Of a DNA stretch of 64,000 nucleotides, positions 26,181-37,253 are shown piece after piece; position 1 is the first letter of the stretch, and each line of letters starts with the position of its first letter. Location of the stretch: contig NZ_ANHY01000012.1 in the NCBI RefSeq assembly GCF_000315795.1, positions 102,187 through 166,186 of the forward strand. The letters are read 5' to 3'. The translations under genes were made by a program, and so were the position numbers. This DNA is from Caenispirillum salinarum AK4 (GTDB lineage Bacteria; Pseudomonadota; Alphaproteobacteria; Rhodospirillales; Rhodospirillaceae). The notes below the pieces were generated by a model that searched no databases, had not been told where the DNA came from, and saw nothing but the letters and a program-made list of their open reading frames with translations.

Positions 26181-27308
26181 TTGGTTCGTCCCGCCGACCT
26201 GCCGACACCTTCGCTTCTTCTCGACCTGCCGGTGCTGTGCGCCAATCTGGCGGCCATGAACGGCCGCATGGCCGCCGCCGGCGTGACGCTTCGCCCGCAC
26301 CTGAAGACGGCCAAGTGCCCGGAGGTCGCCATGCTCGCGACGGAGGGGCAGGCCGGTGGCATCACCGTGTCGACAGTCGCCGAGGCCCGGGGCTTCGCGG
26401 GGCACGGCTTCAAGGACATTCTCTACGCCGTCGGCGCCGTGCCCGGAAAGATCGAGGGACTGGCGCCGCTGGTGGAGAAGGGTGCCCGGATCACGCTGAT
26501 CACCGACAACGTGCCCATGGCCGAGGCCGTCTCCGCCCGCGCCGCTGAACTGGGTGTGACCTTCGACATGCTGGTGGAGATCGACGTGGGCGGGCATCGC
26601 GCCGGCGTTCTGCCGGACGGGGCGGATCTGCTGCCTGTCGCCCGCGTCATCCACGAAGGGCCGGGCACGCGGCTGGCGGGCGTCATGGCGCACGCCGGGC
26701 AGAGCTACCACTGCCGCGGCACCTTCGAGATCCGTTCCGTCGCCTGGGCGGAGCGGGAAGGGCTGGTTCATGCCGCCGACCGCCTGCGCGAGGCCGGTCT
26801 GCCGTGCCCCGTGGTGTCCGGCGGCTCCACGCCGACCGCGATGCTGGGCGAGGATTTCTCAGGCCTGACCGAGATGCGGCCGGGCGTCTACATGTTCATG
26901 GATGTCCACCAACTCATGCTGGGCGTCTGCAAGGCGGGTGACCTGGCGCTGTCGGTGCTGGCAAGCGTCATCGGCCACAACCGCCACTCCGGCCACCTGT
27001 TGCTGGACGCCGGCGCGCTGGCGCTGTCCAAGGACGTCTCCGCCCAGGAGTTGAAGCCGGAGGTGGGCTACGGCGTTGTCTGCGACCTGTCGGGGCGGCC
27101 GCTGCCCAACCTGTTCGTCTCCGACATGGCGCAGGAGCACGGTCTGTGCACGGTGCACGACGAGTCCCTGTGGGACCGCCTGCCCATCGGCGCCAAGGTC
27201 CGCATCATGCCCAACCATGCCTGCATGACGGCGGCCTGCTTCGACGCCTACCACGTCCTCGACAAGGGCGAGGTGGTGGACAAGTGGAAACGCTTCGGCG
27301 GCTGGTAA
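26181..27308 (+). CDS. D-threonine aldolase / D-serine dehydratase-like PLP enzyme
   Basis: This 375-residue fold-type III PLP enzyme has an N-terminal alanine-racemase-like barrel. The PLP lysine is most likely Lys42 in RPHLKTAKC. The C-terminal DSD1/metal-binding domain has His346 and Cys348 in PNHACMTAA, the zinc or manganese site of D-threonine aldolase and eukaryotic-type D-serine dehydratase. The TTG at 26181, 5 bases after the msrB stop codon, gives the full N-terminus; the next ATG would delete conserved sequence. The substrate is uncertain: D-threonine, D-serine or 3-hydroxy-aspartate are candidates. Confidence 0.85.
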   Translation: MVRPADLPTPSLLLDLPVLCANLAAMNGRMAAAGVTLRPHLKTAKCPEVAMLATEGQAGGITVSTVAEARGFAGHGFKDILYAVGAVPGKIEGLAPLVEKGARITLITDNVPMAEAVSARAAELGVTFDMLVEIDVGGHRAGVLPDGADLLPVARVIHEGPGTRLAGVMAHAGQSYHCRGTFEIRSVAWAEREGLVHAADRLREAGLPCPVVSGGSTPTAMLGEDFSGLTEMRPGVYMFMDVHQLMLGVCKAGDLALSVLASVIGHNRHSGHLLLDAGALALSKDVSAQELKPEVGYGVVCDLSGRPLPNLFVSDMAQEHGLCTVHDESLWDRLPIGAKVRIMPNHACMTAACFDAYHVLDKGEVVDKWKRFGGW

Positions 27309-27386
27309 CGCCGCCGCCGTCCTGCCTCCGACATTTCAATCCTGCGGCCGGTCCGCTGATGCCGGACATCTGCCGGGAGTCCCTGC

Positions 27387-27429
27387 TTGACCGAAAACCG
27401 AATCAGGTTAAATTAATGACGTTCGGTTT
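27387..27429 (+). promoter_or_regulatory. promoter with embedded operator of the TetR gene
   Basis: TTGACC (27387-27392), 16 bases, then TAAATT (27409-27414) looks like a housekeeping promoter. A perfect inverted repeat AAACCGAA / TTCGGTTT (27395-27402 and 27422-27429, 19-base spacer) covers the spacer and the start region, as expected for autorepression by the adjacent TetR protein. Confidence 0.6.
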
Positions 27430-27441
27430 CTGGGGGCTGTC

Positions 27442-28077
27442 ATGGCGCGACCGCGCAAGCAGGATGAAAAGGACATACCCGGTTTGGCGATCGCGTCGGC
27501 CCGGTGCCTTCTGGAGAAGGACGGGCTTAGCGGGGTGACCATGGCCCGCATCGCCGCGGCCGTCGGGTGCAGCGCGCCGGCCCTGTATGGTCATTTCCGC
27601 AACCGCGACGCCTTGCTGCGGGCCGTTCACGACGCGGGCTTCGAACAACTGGTCCGGGACAAGGTTGCCGTCGCCGCGCAAACCGCCGGCGACCCCATCG
27701 GGCGCCTGCGGGAGGGCGGGCGTGCGTATGTTGCCTTCGCCCTGGACAATCCGGCGCTCTACCATCTCATGTTCAACCCGCCGCCATTGCCGGAGTTCGC
27801 CGGCAACCCGTTCGAGCACGACGCCGGCATGGCATCGCTGCTCCTGCTAAGGCGCGCCGTGGAGGCTGCCCAGGCAGCCGGGTATCTGCCGGCCGAGGAC
27901 GCAGATCGGGTGGCCTTCATCCTATGGTCGACGGTTCATGGGGCGGTATCCCTCATGCTGCAGAACCGGGCTCCGCACCCGGCGGCCGACCGCCAGGCCC
28001 TGGGGTGGCAGGTCGTGGACAGCGCCATCTCCCTCATCACGTCGTCGCGGGCGTCGGGGCCCTCCCGCGACGCCTGA
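27442..28077 (+). CDS. TetR/AcrR-family transcriptional regulator
   Basis: This 211-residue repressor has the N-terminal helix-turn-helix GVTMARIAAAVGCSAPALYG followed by HFRNRDALLRAV (residues 34-65). The C-terminal ligand domain is of the WHG/TetR_C_33 type, with YVAFALDNPALYHLMF. It is preceded by a palindrome overlapping its own promoter. The next gene, 27 bases downstream, encodes a DUF6544 protein that is probably cotranscribed and may be the controlled function. The ligand is unknown. Confidence 0.88.
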   Translation: MARPRKQDEKDIPGLAIASARCLLEKDGLSGVTMARIAAAVGCSAPALYGHFRNRDALLRAVHDAGFEQLVRDKVAVAAQTAGDPIGRLREGGRAYVAFALDNPALYHLMFNPPPLPEFAGNPFEHDAGMASLLLLRRAVEAAQAAGYLPAEDADRVAFILWSTVHGAVSLMLQNRAPHPAADRQALGWQVVDSAISLITSSRASGPSRDA

Positions 28078-28104
28078 TCCGACGCCGCCCCCCTGGAGAC
28101 TGTC

Positions 28105-28971
28105 ATGCGCGTCAAACCCATCCTTGCTGCCGTCGTCATCGGGGCGATCGCCCTGGCGGGATACGGCGTCGTCGCATCCCGCATGACCGAAGCGGCCATA
28201 GCCGGCTTCCGGGACGACGTCCGCGCCATCGGCCGGAACAGTCCGGCGCGGGCCTATGCGGGGGAGGCGTTCGACGCCCTGCCGGCGCCCGTGCGGCGCT
28301 ACATGGCGTTCACCTTCCGCGCGCCCGTGCCTGCCATCGCTACGGTGGAGTTGGAGATGGCGGGCGAATTCCGGCGGCCCCTCGCCACGGCGTTCGAGCC
28401 CATGACGGCTTCCCAGACCGTCGCGGTCGGCGTTCCGGCTCTGATGTTCGATGCCACGACGGTGGTCCTTCCCGGCGTGTGGGCGCGGGCCTACGACTAT
28501 TATGCCGAGGGCGGGATGCAAATGAAGGCCAAGATCCTGTCGGCCGTCGCCGTCGTCGACGAAAAGGAGACGCCGGCGCTGAACCAGACGTCCTTGCGGC
28601 GCTGGCTGCTCGAAAGCCCTCTCTACCCCACCGCCCTGTTGCCCGGCGGGCCCGTCCGATGGGAGCCGGTGGACGACAGGCGCGCGCGGGCGGTGGTGGA
28701 GGCGGACGGCCTGCGGGCGTCGCTGGTCGCGACCTTCCGCGATGACGGCAGCCTCGAACGCTTCGATGCCGAGGAGGACGGCGACCTGTCGACGCCCTAC
28801 CACGGTTCGGGGGAGCACGTGCTGCGGACCGACTACCGCGAAGCCGCCGGCATGATGATCCCGCACGGCTTTGTCATCGCCCGTGCGGCCGGGGGAGACT
28901 TGTTCCCGTTCTGGCGGGGCCGGGTGACGGCCATCAGCTTCCAGCCCGCCACCCCCGGTGCACGCATGTAG
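28105..28971 (+). CDS. DUF6544-like exported or membrane-anchored protein
   Basis: This 288-residue protein has a single N-terminal hydrophobic segment (residues 6-25, ILAAVVIGAIALAGYGVV), likely an uncleaved anchor or signal. The body has LPAPVRRYMAFTFRAP and later ALLPGGPVRWEPVDDRRAR, FRDDGSLERFDAEEDGD, TDYREAAGMMIPHGF, a pattern I associate with the DUF6544 family. It follows the TetR gene by 27 bases. No catalytic motif is evident. The family assignment is tentative. Confidence 0.7.
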   Translation: MRVKPILAAVVIGAIALAGYGVVASRMTEAAIAGFRDDVRAIGRNSPARAYAGEAFDALPAPVRRYMAFTFRAPVPAIATVELEMAGEFRRPLATAFEPMTASQTVAVGVPALMFDATTVVLPGVWARAYDYYAEGGMQMKAKILSAVAVVDEKETPALNQTSLRRWLLESPLYPTALLPGGPVRWEPVDDRRARAVVEADGLRASLVATFRDDGSLERFDAEEDGDLSTPYHGSGEHVLRTDYREAAGMMIPHGFVIARAAGGDLFPFWRGRVTAISFQPATPGARM

Positions 28972-28984
28972 CCTGCGCCTATTC

Positions 28985-29006
28985 CGGCCGGTCGCGCCGC
29001 CGGCCG
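28985..29006. terminator. possible bidirectional hairpin between convergent genes
   Basis: CGGCCGG and CCGGCCG with an 8-base loop lie in the 68-base gap between the DUF6544 gene and the convergent GNAT gene. No T-run follows on either side. Confidence 0.35.
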
Positions 29007-29039
29007 CGTCCCTTGTGGCGCGGGCGCGCCGGGCCGGCT

Positions 29040-29657
29040 TCAGGCGGCCGTGACGGTCGCGAGGGTGTCCGCTTGCGCCCGGCGAACCCACACCTGTTTC
29101 TTGGCCGCCGCGGCGGCGTTGGAGCCCGGCAGGACGGGAACGGTGGCCGGGGCCTCCAGTTCCTGCGGGGTGGGGCGGTCGATCATGCCGGTCAGGCCGT
29201 TCATGGCGCCCTCCACCAGTTCCAGCCCCAGGAACCGCGCCGGGTCCACCGGGCCCGGCAGGTCCAGGTCCAGGCACAGGTCGCGGCGGAAGCCGAAGCG
29301 GCGGTAATAGGGCTCGTCGCCCACCAGGATGACGATGCGGTGGCCTTCGTCGGCGCACCGCTCCAGCGCCGCGTTCATCAGCTGCGAGCCGATGCGAAGC
29401 GAGCGGTAGTCCTCGTCCACCGCGATGGGGCCCAACAGCACGGCCGGCACGCGGCGCGGGCCGATGACGATGGGCCAGAAGCGGATGGTGCCGACGACTT
29501 CCGACCCCTCCACCGCCACCAGGTTCAGGGCGTCCACCGAGGGCACGTCCTGGCGCAGGCGGTACACGGTCTTGCCGTGGCGGCCGGGGCCGAAGGCCTT
29601 TTCCAGAAGCCGGTCGATGGCAGGGCCGTGACCCGGCAGTTCGCGCACGATCATCAT
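29040..29657 (-). CDS. GNAT-family N-acetyltransferase (YhbS-like)
   Basis: This 205-residue acetyl-CoA-dependent acetyltransferase has strand beta4 VPAVLLGPIAVDEDYRSLRI leading into the pyrophosphate loop R-S-L-R-I-G, then LMNAALERC and the family-typical ILVGDEPYYRRFGFRR. The C-terminal extension of about 60 residues is Ala/Pro-rich and not part of the fold. It resembles YhbS-type enzymes; the acceptor is unknown. ATG 29657 is used, with a second ATG one codon later. It lies downstream of the decarboxylase on the same strand, 68 bases away. Confidence 0.88.
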   Translation of the reverse strand: MMIVRELPGHGPAIDRLLEKAFGPGRHGKTVYRLRQDVPSVDALNLVAVEGSEVVGTIRFWPIVIGPRRVPAVLLGPIAVDEDYRSLRIGSQLMNAALERCADEGHRIVILVGDEPYYRRFGFRRDLCLDLDLPGPVDPARFLGLELVEGAMNGLTGMIDRPTPQELEAPATVPVLPGSNAAAAAKKQVWVRRAQADTLATVTAA

Positions 29658-29725
29658 GGCGGGGAAACTTTCGCAAGGGGTGGCGCCGGGCCCGCTTCTC
29701 AGCGGGCCGCCGCGTCACGGAAGGG

Positions 29726-30856
29726 TCAGATGTAGTACTCTTTCAGGGGCGCGAAGCCGTTGAAACCGTTGGAGGCATAGGTCGTGGTATACGCACCGGC
29801 GGCGCGAATCTCAACCTTGTCGCCGATCTTCAGCGCCTTGGGCAGCTGATAGCCGGCATGCTCGTACAGAATGTCGGCGGAGTCGCAGGTGGGGCCGGCC
29901 AGGATCACGTCCTGGGTTTCGCCGCCGTCGTGCTCGCTGTGGATCGGGTAGCGGATGGCTTCGTCCATGGTCTCGGCCAGGCCGCCGAACTTGCCGATGT
30001 CCAGGTACACCCACGAGCGGTTGTCGTTGGCGGACTTGCGCGAGATCAGCACGACCTCCGACTGGATGACGCCGGCGTTGCCCACCATGCCGCGGCCCGG
30101 CTCGATGATGGTTTCGGGCAGGCGGTTGCCGAAGTGGCGCAGCAGGCTTTCGTGGATGGCGCGGCCGTACTCCTCGGCCGTCGGGATGTCCACCAGGTAC
30201 TTGGTCGCGAAGCCGCCGCCCATGTTGACCATCTTCAGGTCCAGGCCCTTGGCCGACAGCGACTTGAAGATGCCCGCCACCTCTTCCAGCGCGGCGTCGT
30301 ACTGCGCCAGGTCGCGCTGCTGGCTGCCGACGTGGAAGGACACGCCGTAGGGCTCGACGCCCTTGAAGCGGGCGGCCAGCAGAAGTTCTTCCGCCATGTC
30401 GGGCTCGCAGCCGAACTTGCGCGACAGCGGCCACTCGGCACCCTCGCCGGAGGTCAGGATGCGGCAGAACACGCGCGAGCCCGGGGCGGCGCGGGAAATC
30501 TTGTCCAGCTCCGCCTCGCAGTCGAAGGCGAACAGGCGCACGCCGCGCTCAAAGGCCGCCGCGACGTCGGATTCCTTCTTGATGGTGTTGCCGAAGGAAA
30601 TGCGGTCGGGCGTGGCGCCGGCGTCCAGCACCATGTCGATTTCGGGGATGGAGGCGCAGTCGAAGCTGGAGCCGGCCTCCACCAGAAGGGCCAGGATCGC
30701 CGGGGCCGGGTTCGCCTTCACGGCGTAGAAGACGCGCGCGCTGGGCAGCGCGGTCGTCAGCGAGCGGTAGTTGTCGGCGACGACGTCCAGGTCCAGCACC
30801 AGGCAGGGGGTGGCGGGACGGGAGTCGCGGAGGAAATCGGCGATCTTGGCGGTCAT
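29726..30856 (-). CDS. ornithine/lysine decarboxylase, fold-type III
   Basis: This 376-residue PLP enzyme makes putrescine and/or cadaverine for polyamine synthesis. The PLP lysine is Lys47 in FYAVKANP. Other marks are SFHVGSQQRD, NMGGGFATKY, EPGRGMVGNAG and the active-site cysteine in GPTCDSADILYEH. Length fits the short alphaproteobacterial ornithine/lysine decarboxylase group rather than the longer diaminopimelate decarboxylases. ATG 30856 has GGACT upstream; the frame is open to 30880 without support. Ornithine versus lysine preference cannot be told by eye. Confidence 0.9.
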   Translation of the reverse strand: MTAKIADFLRDSRPATPCLVLDLDVVADNYRSLTTALPSARVFYAVKANPAPAILALLVEAGSSFDCASIPEIDMVLDAGATPDRISFGNTIKKESDVAAAFERGVRLFAFDCEAELDKISRAAPGSRVFCRILTSGEGAEWPLSRKFGCEPDMAEELLLAARFKGVEPYGVSFHVGSQQRDLAQYDAALEEVAGIFKSLSAKGLDLKMVNMGGGFATKYLVDIPTAEEYGRAIHESLLRHFGNRLPETIIEPGRGMVGNAGVIQSEVVLISRKSANDNRSWVYLDIGKFGGLAETMDEAIRYPIHSEHDGGETQDVILAGPTCDSADILYEHAGYQLPKALKIGDKVEIRAAGAYTTTYASNGFNGFAPLKEYYI

Positions 30857-30939
30857 GGCGGCAGAGTCCTTTAGGCGCACCTGTGGCGCGAAATGGGCAC
30901 AAACGCTTGGTTTTTCGGAATTTTATTGCAGCGTTACGG

Positions 30940-30959
30940 AACGGGCGGACAAGCCCGCT
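30940..30959 (-). terminator. hairpin after the gamma-glutamylcyclotransferase-like gene
   Basis: A 7-base stem (one G-U pair) with a 6-base loop lies 10 bases beyond the stop of the upstream gene and about 85 bases before the decarboxylase start. No clear T-run follows, so it may end or attenuate transcription. Confidence 0.35.
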
Positions 30960-30968
30960 CCTGGGCGC

Positions 30969-31550
30969 CTATGGGTAGGCTTTCGCCTCGGCGGCCATGG
31001 CCTCTTCGTCATAGCCGTAGAGGCTTTCGGCCTGGTCCTTGATCTCGTTCCACACGCCTTCCACCTCGCGCAGCGAGATGCGGCCGTAATAGCGCATGAG
31101 GGCGGTGGTCAGGGCCAGGGCTTCCTGCTTTTCGTGCCGGTGCCAGGCGTCGAAGTCCCAGCCCTCGCGCGAGACCTTGATGTCGCCGGCGTCGAGGAAC
31201 ACGTTGGCCGTCTCGCGGCGGCCGCAGGTGGTGGTGGCGTGCACGGGGGCGAGTTCGTAGACGTCGCCCTCGTAGAAGTGGACGCGTTCCAGGTCGTCGG
31301 CCGACAGGCCTTCGACCAGGCGGCCGACCACCGTGCCGTCCGGGCGCGGGACCAGGACGGGGTAGAACTCGTCGCTCACCCGCCGGCGCTGGAAGCCGCG
31401 CACGACGGCGTCGGTCACGGCCACGTCCGAAGGATCGCGGTCGAGCACGATGGACAGGATGTCCCGGTCCATCAGGCTGCCGAACACGAACAGGGCGTGG
31501 CCGCTGTCGCGGTGGTGGTCGGCGATGTAACGGTGGTGGCTGACGGCCAT
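30969..31550 (-). CDS. gamma-glutamylcyclotransferase-like (AIG2/GGCT fold) protein
   Basis: This 193-residue protein begins its core with LFVFGSLMDRDIL, the FxYGSL-type substrate loop of the GGCT/AIG2 fold. The acidic residue in VHFYEGDVYELAPV is at the catalytic position. The C-terminal third (LMRYYGRISLREVEGVW) is helical. Family members act on gamma-glutamyl compounds or are ADP-ribose-type hydrolase relatives of unknown substrate. Start ATG 31550. The decarboxylase lies downstream on the same strand with 112 bases between, so a shared transcript is possible. Confidence 0.75.
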   Translation of the reverse strand: MAVSHHRYIADHHRDSGHALFVFGSLMDRDILSIVLDRDPSDVAVTDAVVRGFQRRRVSDEFYPVLVPRPDGTVVGRLVEGLSADDLERVHFYEGDVYELAPVHATTTCGRRETANVFLDAGDIKVSREGWDFDAWHRHEKQEALALTTALMRYYGRISLREVEGVWNEIKDQAESLYGYDEEAMAAEAKAYP

Positions 31551-31888
31551 GCCCCGTATCCCCCTGGATCAGCATCCGCGATAAGCGGAGGTGAAATAGG
31601 AAGCCCGCCTCGGACATCCGGTCCGGGACGGAAATCGAAGATCATCTTGTGGATGGCCCGGAAACGGTCCGGGAACCGGTCAGATCATTCGGGGACTTCG
31701 CCCCAGCGAGCGCTGCGCAACCATGACACTTCTCCAGATGTAAGACACCGGCCCGGGGGCCGAATGAACTTCCAGAGCCGCGTTACGTCGTAGCTTGACC
31801 GCCGGGGCCAGGGGCACGTGCGAATACGTCTGTCGCGTCGAAATAATCCGAAAGGGCCCGGCGTGCAAGTGAAATTTGACCTGATTTT
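31551..31888. other. 338-base intergenic region without a recognisable gene
   Basis: The region separates the GGCT-like gene from lysE, both on the minus strand. It has no convincing reading frame with a ribosome site. A palindrome ACCTGA-TTTT-TCAGGT lies at 31879-31894 across the lysE stop codon. I see nothing else that can be named. Confidence 0.5.
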
Positions 31889-32509
31889 TCAGGTGGCGAC
31901 CACGGCCGCACCGGCACCCATCAGCATGGCGCCGGCGGTGCGGTTCAGACGCCGGCGCGCGCGGGCCGACCGGAGGACCGCGCGCAGGCGCGACGCCATC
32001 AGGCAGTAGGGGATCAGCGCGCAGGCAATGCCCGCCGCCGCGATGGGCGCGGCCGCCAACACTGCGCCATGGGCCAGGGCGTCGAGGCTCAGCAGGTTGG
32101 GCAGGACCGAGAGGTAGAACAGGATCGGCTTGGGGTTGCCGAGCGTGAGCGCGTAGCCCGACAGCCAGCGGCGGAAGAGGGATTGCTCCAGGCCCTCGTC
32201 GGCGGCGTCGATGTCGGAGTCGGTCACGCGCTTGCGCCACATTTTCAGGCCCATCCAGGCCAGGTAAAGCCCGCCCGCGATCTTCACGCCCAGGAACAGC
32301 GGTCCCAGAACCGTGGCGATGGCGGCCAGACCGAAGACCGTGAGTGTCAACCAGGTGATGTTGCCGAACAGGATGCCGACGATGAAGGGCAGGGTGCGCC
32401 AGAACCCTTGCCCCAGCCCCCGCGCGATGACGGCGAACACCCCCGGCCCCGGCGTCAGGCCCAGCAGGTAGACGGCGATGAAGAAGGCGAAGGCGGCGTG
32501 CAGGGTCAT
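31889..32509 (-). CDS. LysE-family amino acid exporter
   Basis: This 206-residue inner-membrane protein has six predicted helices. Family marks are FIAVYLLGLTPGPGVFAVIA at the N-terminus, GLYLAWMGLKMWRKR and GYALTLGNPKPILFYLSVLP. It exports amino acids or related small molecules (LysE/RhtB type); the substrate is unknown. ATG 32509 is chosen because it begins the first helix; a longer frame to 32695 would add about 60 hydrophilic residues. It is divergent from the small gene at 32716. Confidence 0.88.
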   Translation of the reverse strand: MTLHAAFAFFIAVYLLGLTPGPGVFAVIARGLGQGFWRTLPFIVGILFGNITWLTLTVFGLAAIATVLGPLFLGVKIAGGLYLAWMGLKMWRKRVTDSDIDAADEGLEQSLFRRWLSGYALTLGNPKPILFYLSVLPNLLSLDALAHGAVLAAAPIAAAGIACALIPYCLMASRLRAVLRSARARRRLNRTAGAMLMGAGAAVVAT

Positions 32510-32715
32510 GATGGCGGCGGCGTCCGACGGGGCTGTGACAAGCGGAGCATCGTACGCCTGATCCGGTGGTTTGGAAGGGCCATTGCACGGGGCTCGCGCA
32601 TCGCCTGTGGCAGATGCGACCGAAAATCGCCACGGAATGGCCGCTGGCGTCACGGGGTTCGGCGGGGGCACATTTGTTTCATCGAGACGGATCAACCGCG
32701 AACGGGAGACACGTC

Positions 32716-32964
32716 ATGGACTGGCTCGTGCAACTGGCGGCCAGCGCGTGCATCGCTTCCTCGGGCATCGCCCTCCTGGCCCACACCAACCGCGCCGCCG
32801 CGATGGGGGAGCGTTTGGCATCCTTCGGTGGCGGCATCGCCCTGACCGCCGCCGGCGCCGGCACCATCATCGCCGACATCCGCCCGACCGTGGAGGGTGC
32901 GGGGCGCATGATCGTGCGGCATCTGCCGGATGTCCTGCCGGCGGCCCTCGGCGCCCCTGGCTGA
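32716..32964 (+). CDS. small hydrophobic protein of unknown function
   Basis: This 82-residue candidate has GGGAGA 7 bases before its ATG. It has a hydrophobic N-terminal segment (WLVQLAASACIASSGIALLA) and a second one, FGGGIALTAAGAGTIIADI, so two membrane helices are possible. No family recognised. It lies between lysE (divergent) and the phosphotransferase gene (43 bases downstream, same strand). It is weakly supported but has a good ribosome site. Confidence 0.5.
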   Translation: MDWLVQLAASACIASSGIALLAHTNRAAAMGERLASFGGGIALTAAGAGTIIADIRPTVEGAGRMIVRHLPDVLPAALGAPG

Positions 32965-33007
32965 GGATGTATGGTGGGGGCGGGCGGCGGCCGGTATCCT
33001 GCGCTTC

Positions 33008-33934
33008 ATGAAGGACTCCTGGCCGCGCACCCGCCCCATCCTTTCCCCCGACCGCGAGACGCTGGCCGCCACTCTGTCGCCCGTGGTGGACCCCGGGCGG
33101 CTTCAGGGGTGGCGAGTGCTGCCCGGCGGATTGTCCCACACCACCCTGCGCCTGGATGTCGAAGGCGGCGCGCCGCTGGTGCTGCGCCTGTTCCAGGGCG
33201 ATGGCGAGACGGCGCTGTTCGAGCAGGCGCTGAGCCGCCGTTGCGGCGCGATGCTGCGGATGCCGGAGGTGCTTCACGCGGGTGTGGAGCCCGTTCCTTT
33301 TACCTTGTCCCGCTTTGTTGAGGGCGTGCCGCCGCATCGCCTGGACCCGCCGCCCGCGCGCGAGATTGGGCGCGTGCTCGCGGGCATCCACAATGCGCTG
33401 TCGTTCGAGCGGTCGGGCTTCCTCGGCCCGGATATGACAGTGGTGCATCCGGTGCCGCTGGACGGCGCGGGGCTTCTGGCGTTCCTGGAGGGTATTTTCG
33501 CCGATGGACCGGCGGCCGACCGGCTCGGCCCCACCCTGACGGCGGCCCTGGTGGCCTGCGTGCAGCGCGAGGGTTCGGCGCTGGCGGAGTGGTGCGGGGC
33601 GCCCTGCCTTGTTCACAGCGACTACAACCCGTGGAACCTGTTGTGCACCGGGGCGGGAGAGGTTTCGGCGGTGCTGGACTGGGAGTTCGCCCACGCGGGC
33701 ACACCGGCGACCGACTTCGGAAACCTCCTGCGCCCGCCCTTCGGCGATGATCCTGCCTTCGCAGAGTTGTTGGCGTCGGGCTACGTGGAGGCCGGCGGCT
33801 GGCTGCCGGAGAAGTGGCGCCGCCTCGCGCAACTGGCGGACCTGTTCGCCTGGGCCGACTTCCTGAGGCGCCCCGATCTACCGGAAATCGTGCTGCAAGA
33901 CACCCGCACAATGATCGCCAGGATCACCCACTAA
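33008..33934 (+). CDS. APH-family phosphotransferase (kinase-like)
   Basis: This 308-residue protein has the aminoglycoside phosphotransferase/choline-kinase fold: a nucleotide-binding N-lobe with LRLDVEGGAPLVLRLFQ, the Brenner motif HSDYNPWNLL and the metal-binding DWEFAHAGTPATDFGN. Such proteins phosphorylate small alcohols or sugars; resistance is not implied. ATG 33008 begins MKDSWP; the frame opens at 32930, inside the preceding small gene. A strong hairpin follows 11 bases after the stop. Confidence 0.87.
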   Translation: MKDSWPRTRPILSPDRETLAATLSPVVDPGRLQGWRVLPGGLSHTTLRLDVEGGAPLVLRLFQGDGETALFEQALSRRCGAMLRMPEVLHAGVEPVPFTLSRFVEGVPPHRLDPPPAREIGRVLAGIHNALSFERSGFLGPDMTVVHPVPLDGAGLLAFLEGIFADGPAADRLGPTLTAALVACVQREGSALAEWCGAPCLVHSDYNPWNLLCTGAGEVSAVLDWEFAHAGTPATDFGNLLRPPFGDDPAFAELLASGYVEAGGWLPEKWRRLAQLADLFAWADFLRRPDLPEIVLQDTRTMIARITH

Positions 33935-33945
33935 CCGAGGGATGC

Positions 33946-33972
33946 GCGAAGGGAGGCCGTGCCTCCCTTCGC
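33946..33972. terminator. strong bidirectional terminator hairpin
   Basis: A perfect 12-base stem GCGAAGGGAGGC / GCCTCCCTTCGC with a 3-base loop stands between the convergent phosphotransferase and meaB genes. It ends 4 bases from the meaB stop. Confidence 0.75.
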
Positions 33973-33976
33973 ACCC

Positions 33977-35041
33977 TCAGACGTCGAACTTCACGCCGAA
34001 AGCCTGGAGAATCTGCTGCGTCGCCAGCGCCGGGGTCAGCCCGCCCTCGGCGACCGCGTGCTCGATCTCCGGCAGTTGGTGCTTCACTTCCGGGTGTTCC
34101 ACCAGCGCGTCCATGAGCTGATCGCGGACCATCTGCCACATCCATTTCAGCTGCTGGTCGCGGCGCCTGGCGGGAAGCTCGCCCGACTCGGTCAGCTTGG
34201 TGCGGTGCTCGTCCACCTTCTCCCACAGCTCCGCCAAGCCCTTGCCGGCAAGGGCGGAGCAGGTGAGGACCGGCGGGGTCCAGTTGGGGCTGGCTGGCGT
34301 CATGATGTGGAGCGCCGTGCGGTACTCGCGGGCGGCCAGCCGCGCCTTCTTTTCGTCGGCGTCGGCCTTGTTGACCGCGATCATGTCCGCGATTTCCAGC
34401 ACGCCCTTCTTGATGCCCTGAAGCTCGTCGCCCGCGCCGGGCAGCATGAGCACCAGGAAGAAGTCCACCATCTCCGACACCATGGTCTCGGACTGGCCGA
34501 CGCCCACCGTTTCCACCAGCACCACGTCGTAGCCGGCGGCCTCGACGATCACCATGGTCTCGCGCGTGGTGCGGGTGACGCCGCCCAGCGTGCCCGACGA
34601 CGGCGAGGGGCGGATGAAGGCGTTGGGGTCTACGGCAAGCTCGTTCATCCGGGTCTTGTCGCCCAGGATGGAGCCGCCGGTGCGCGAACTGGTGGGGTCG
34701 ACGGCCAGCACGGCCACCTTGTGGTCGCGGCCCGTCAGGTGCTTGCCCATGGCCTCGATGAAGGTGGACTTGCCCACACCTGGCACGCCGGTAATGCCGA
34801 CGCGCGCGGCCTTGCCGGCGTGGGGCAGCAGCTTGACCAGGATTTGTTGCGCCAGCTTGCGGTGTTCGGCGTTGCGGCTTTCCACCAGGGTGATGGCGCG
34901 GCCCATGATGGTGCGGTCGCCGGCCAGCACGCCGTCCACATACTCATCGACGGAAAGCTGGCGGCGGCGCGCGGGGGCCTTCGCACCGGCGCGCGGTGCG
35001 AAGCCCCCGTAGTCGGAAACGCCCTTGTTCTCAGCGCTCAT
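33977..35041 (-). CDS. meaB: MeaB, G-protein chaperone of methylmalonyl-CoA mutase
   Basis: This 354-residue P-loop GTPase protects and reactivates methylmalonyl-CoA mutase and gates loading of adenosylcobalamin. The Walker A motif GVPGVGKST is at 85-93, followed by DPTSSRTGGSILGDKTRM, ETVGVGQSE (switch) and the NKAD specificity motif in MIAVNKADAD. The ArgK label in older annotation refers to the same family. It begins 4 bases after the stop of the mutase large-subunit gene and is the last gene of a three-gene operon. Confidence 0.95.
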   Translation of the reverse strand: MSAENKGVSDYGGFAPRAGAKAPARRRQLSVDEYVDGVLAGDRTIMGRAITLVESRNAEHRKLAQQILVKLLPHAGKAARVGITGVPGVGKSTFIEAMGKHLTGRDHKVAVLAVDPTSSRTGGSILGDKTRMNELAVDPNAFIRPSPSSGTLGGVTRTTRETMVIVEAAGYDVVLVETVGVGQSETMVSEMVDFFLVLMLPGAGDELQGIKKGVLEIADMIAVNKADADEKKARLAAREYRTALHIMTPASPNWTPPVLTCSALAGKGLAELWEKVDEHRTKLTESGELPARRRDQQLKWMWQMVRDQLMDALVEHPEVKHQLPEIEHAVAEGGLTPALATQQILQAFGVKFDV

Positions 35042-35045
35042 GCCG

Positions 35046-37249
<2,204 letters not shown>

Positions 37250-37253
<4 letters not shown>

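Noticed and set aside
30857..30968. A speF-type regulatory RNA before the decarboxylase
   Set aside because: The gap is only 112 bases, much shorter than that RNA element, and holds only the hairpin of the upstream gene.
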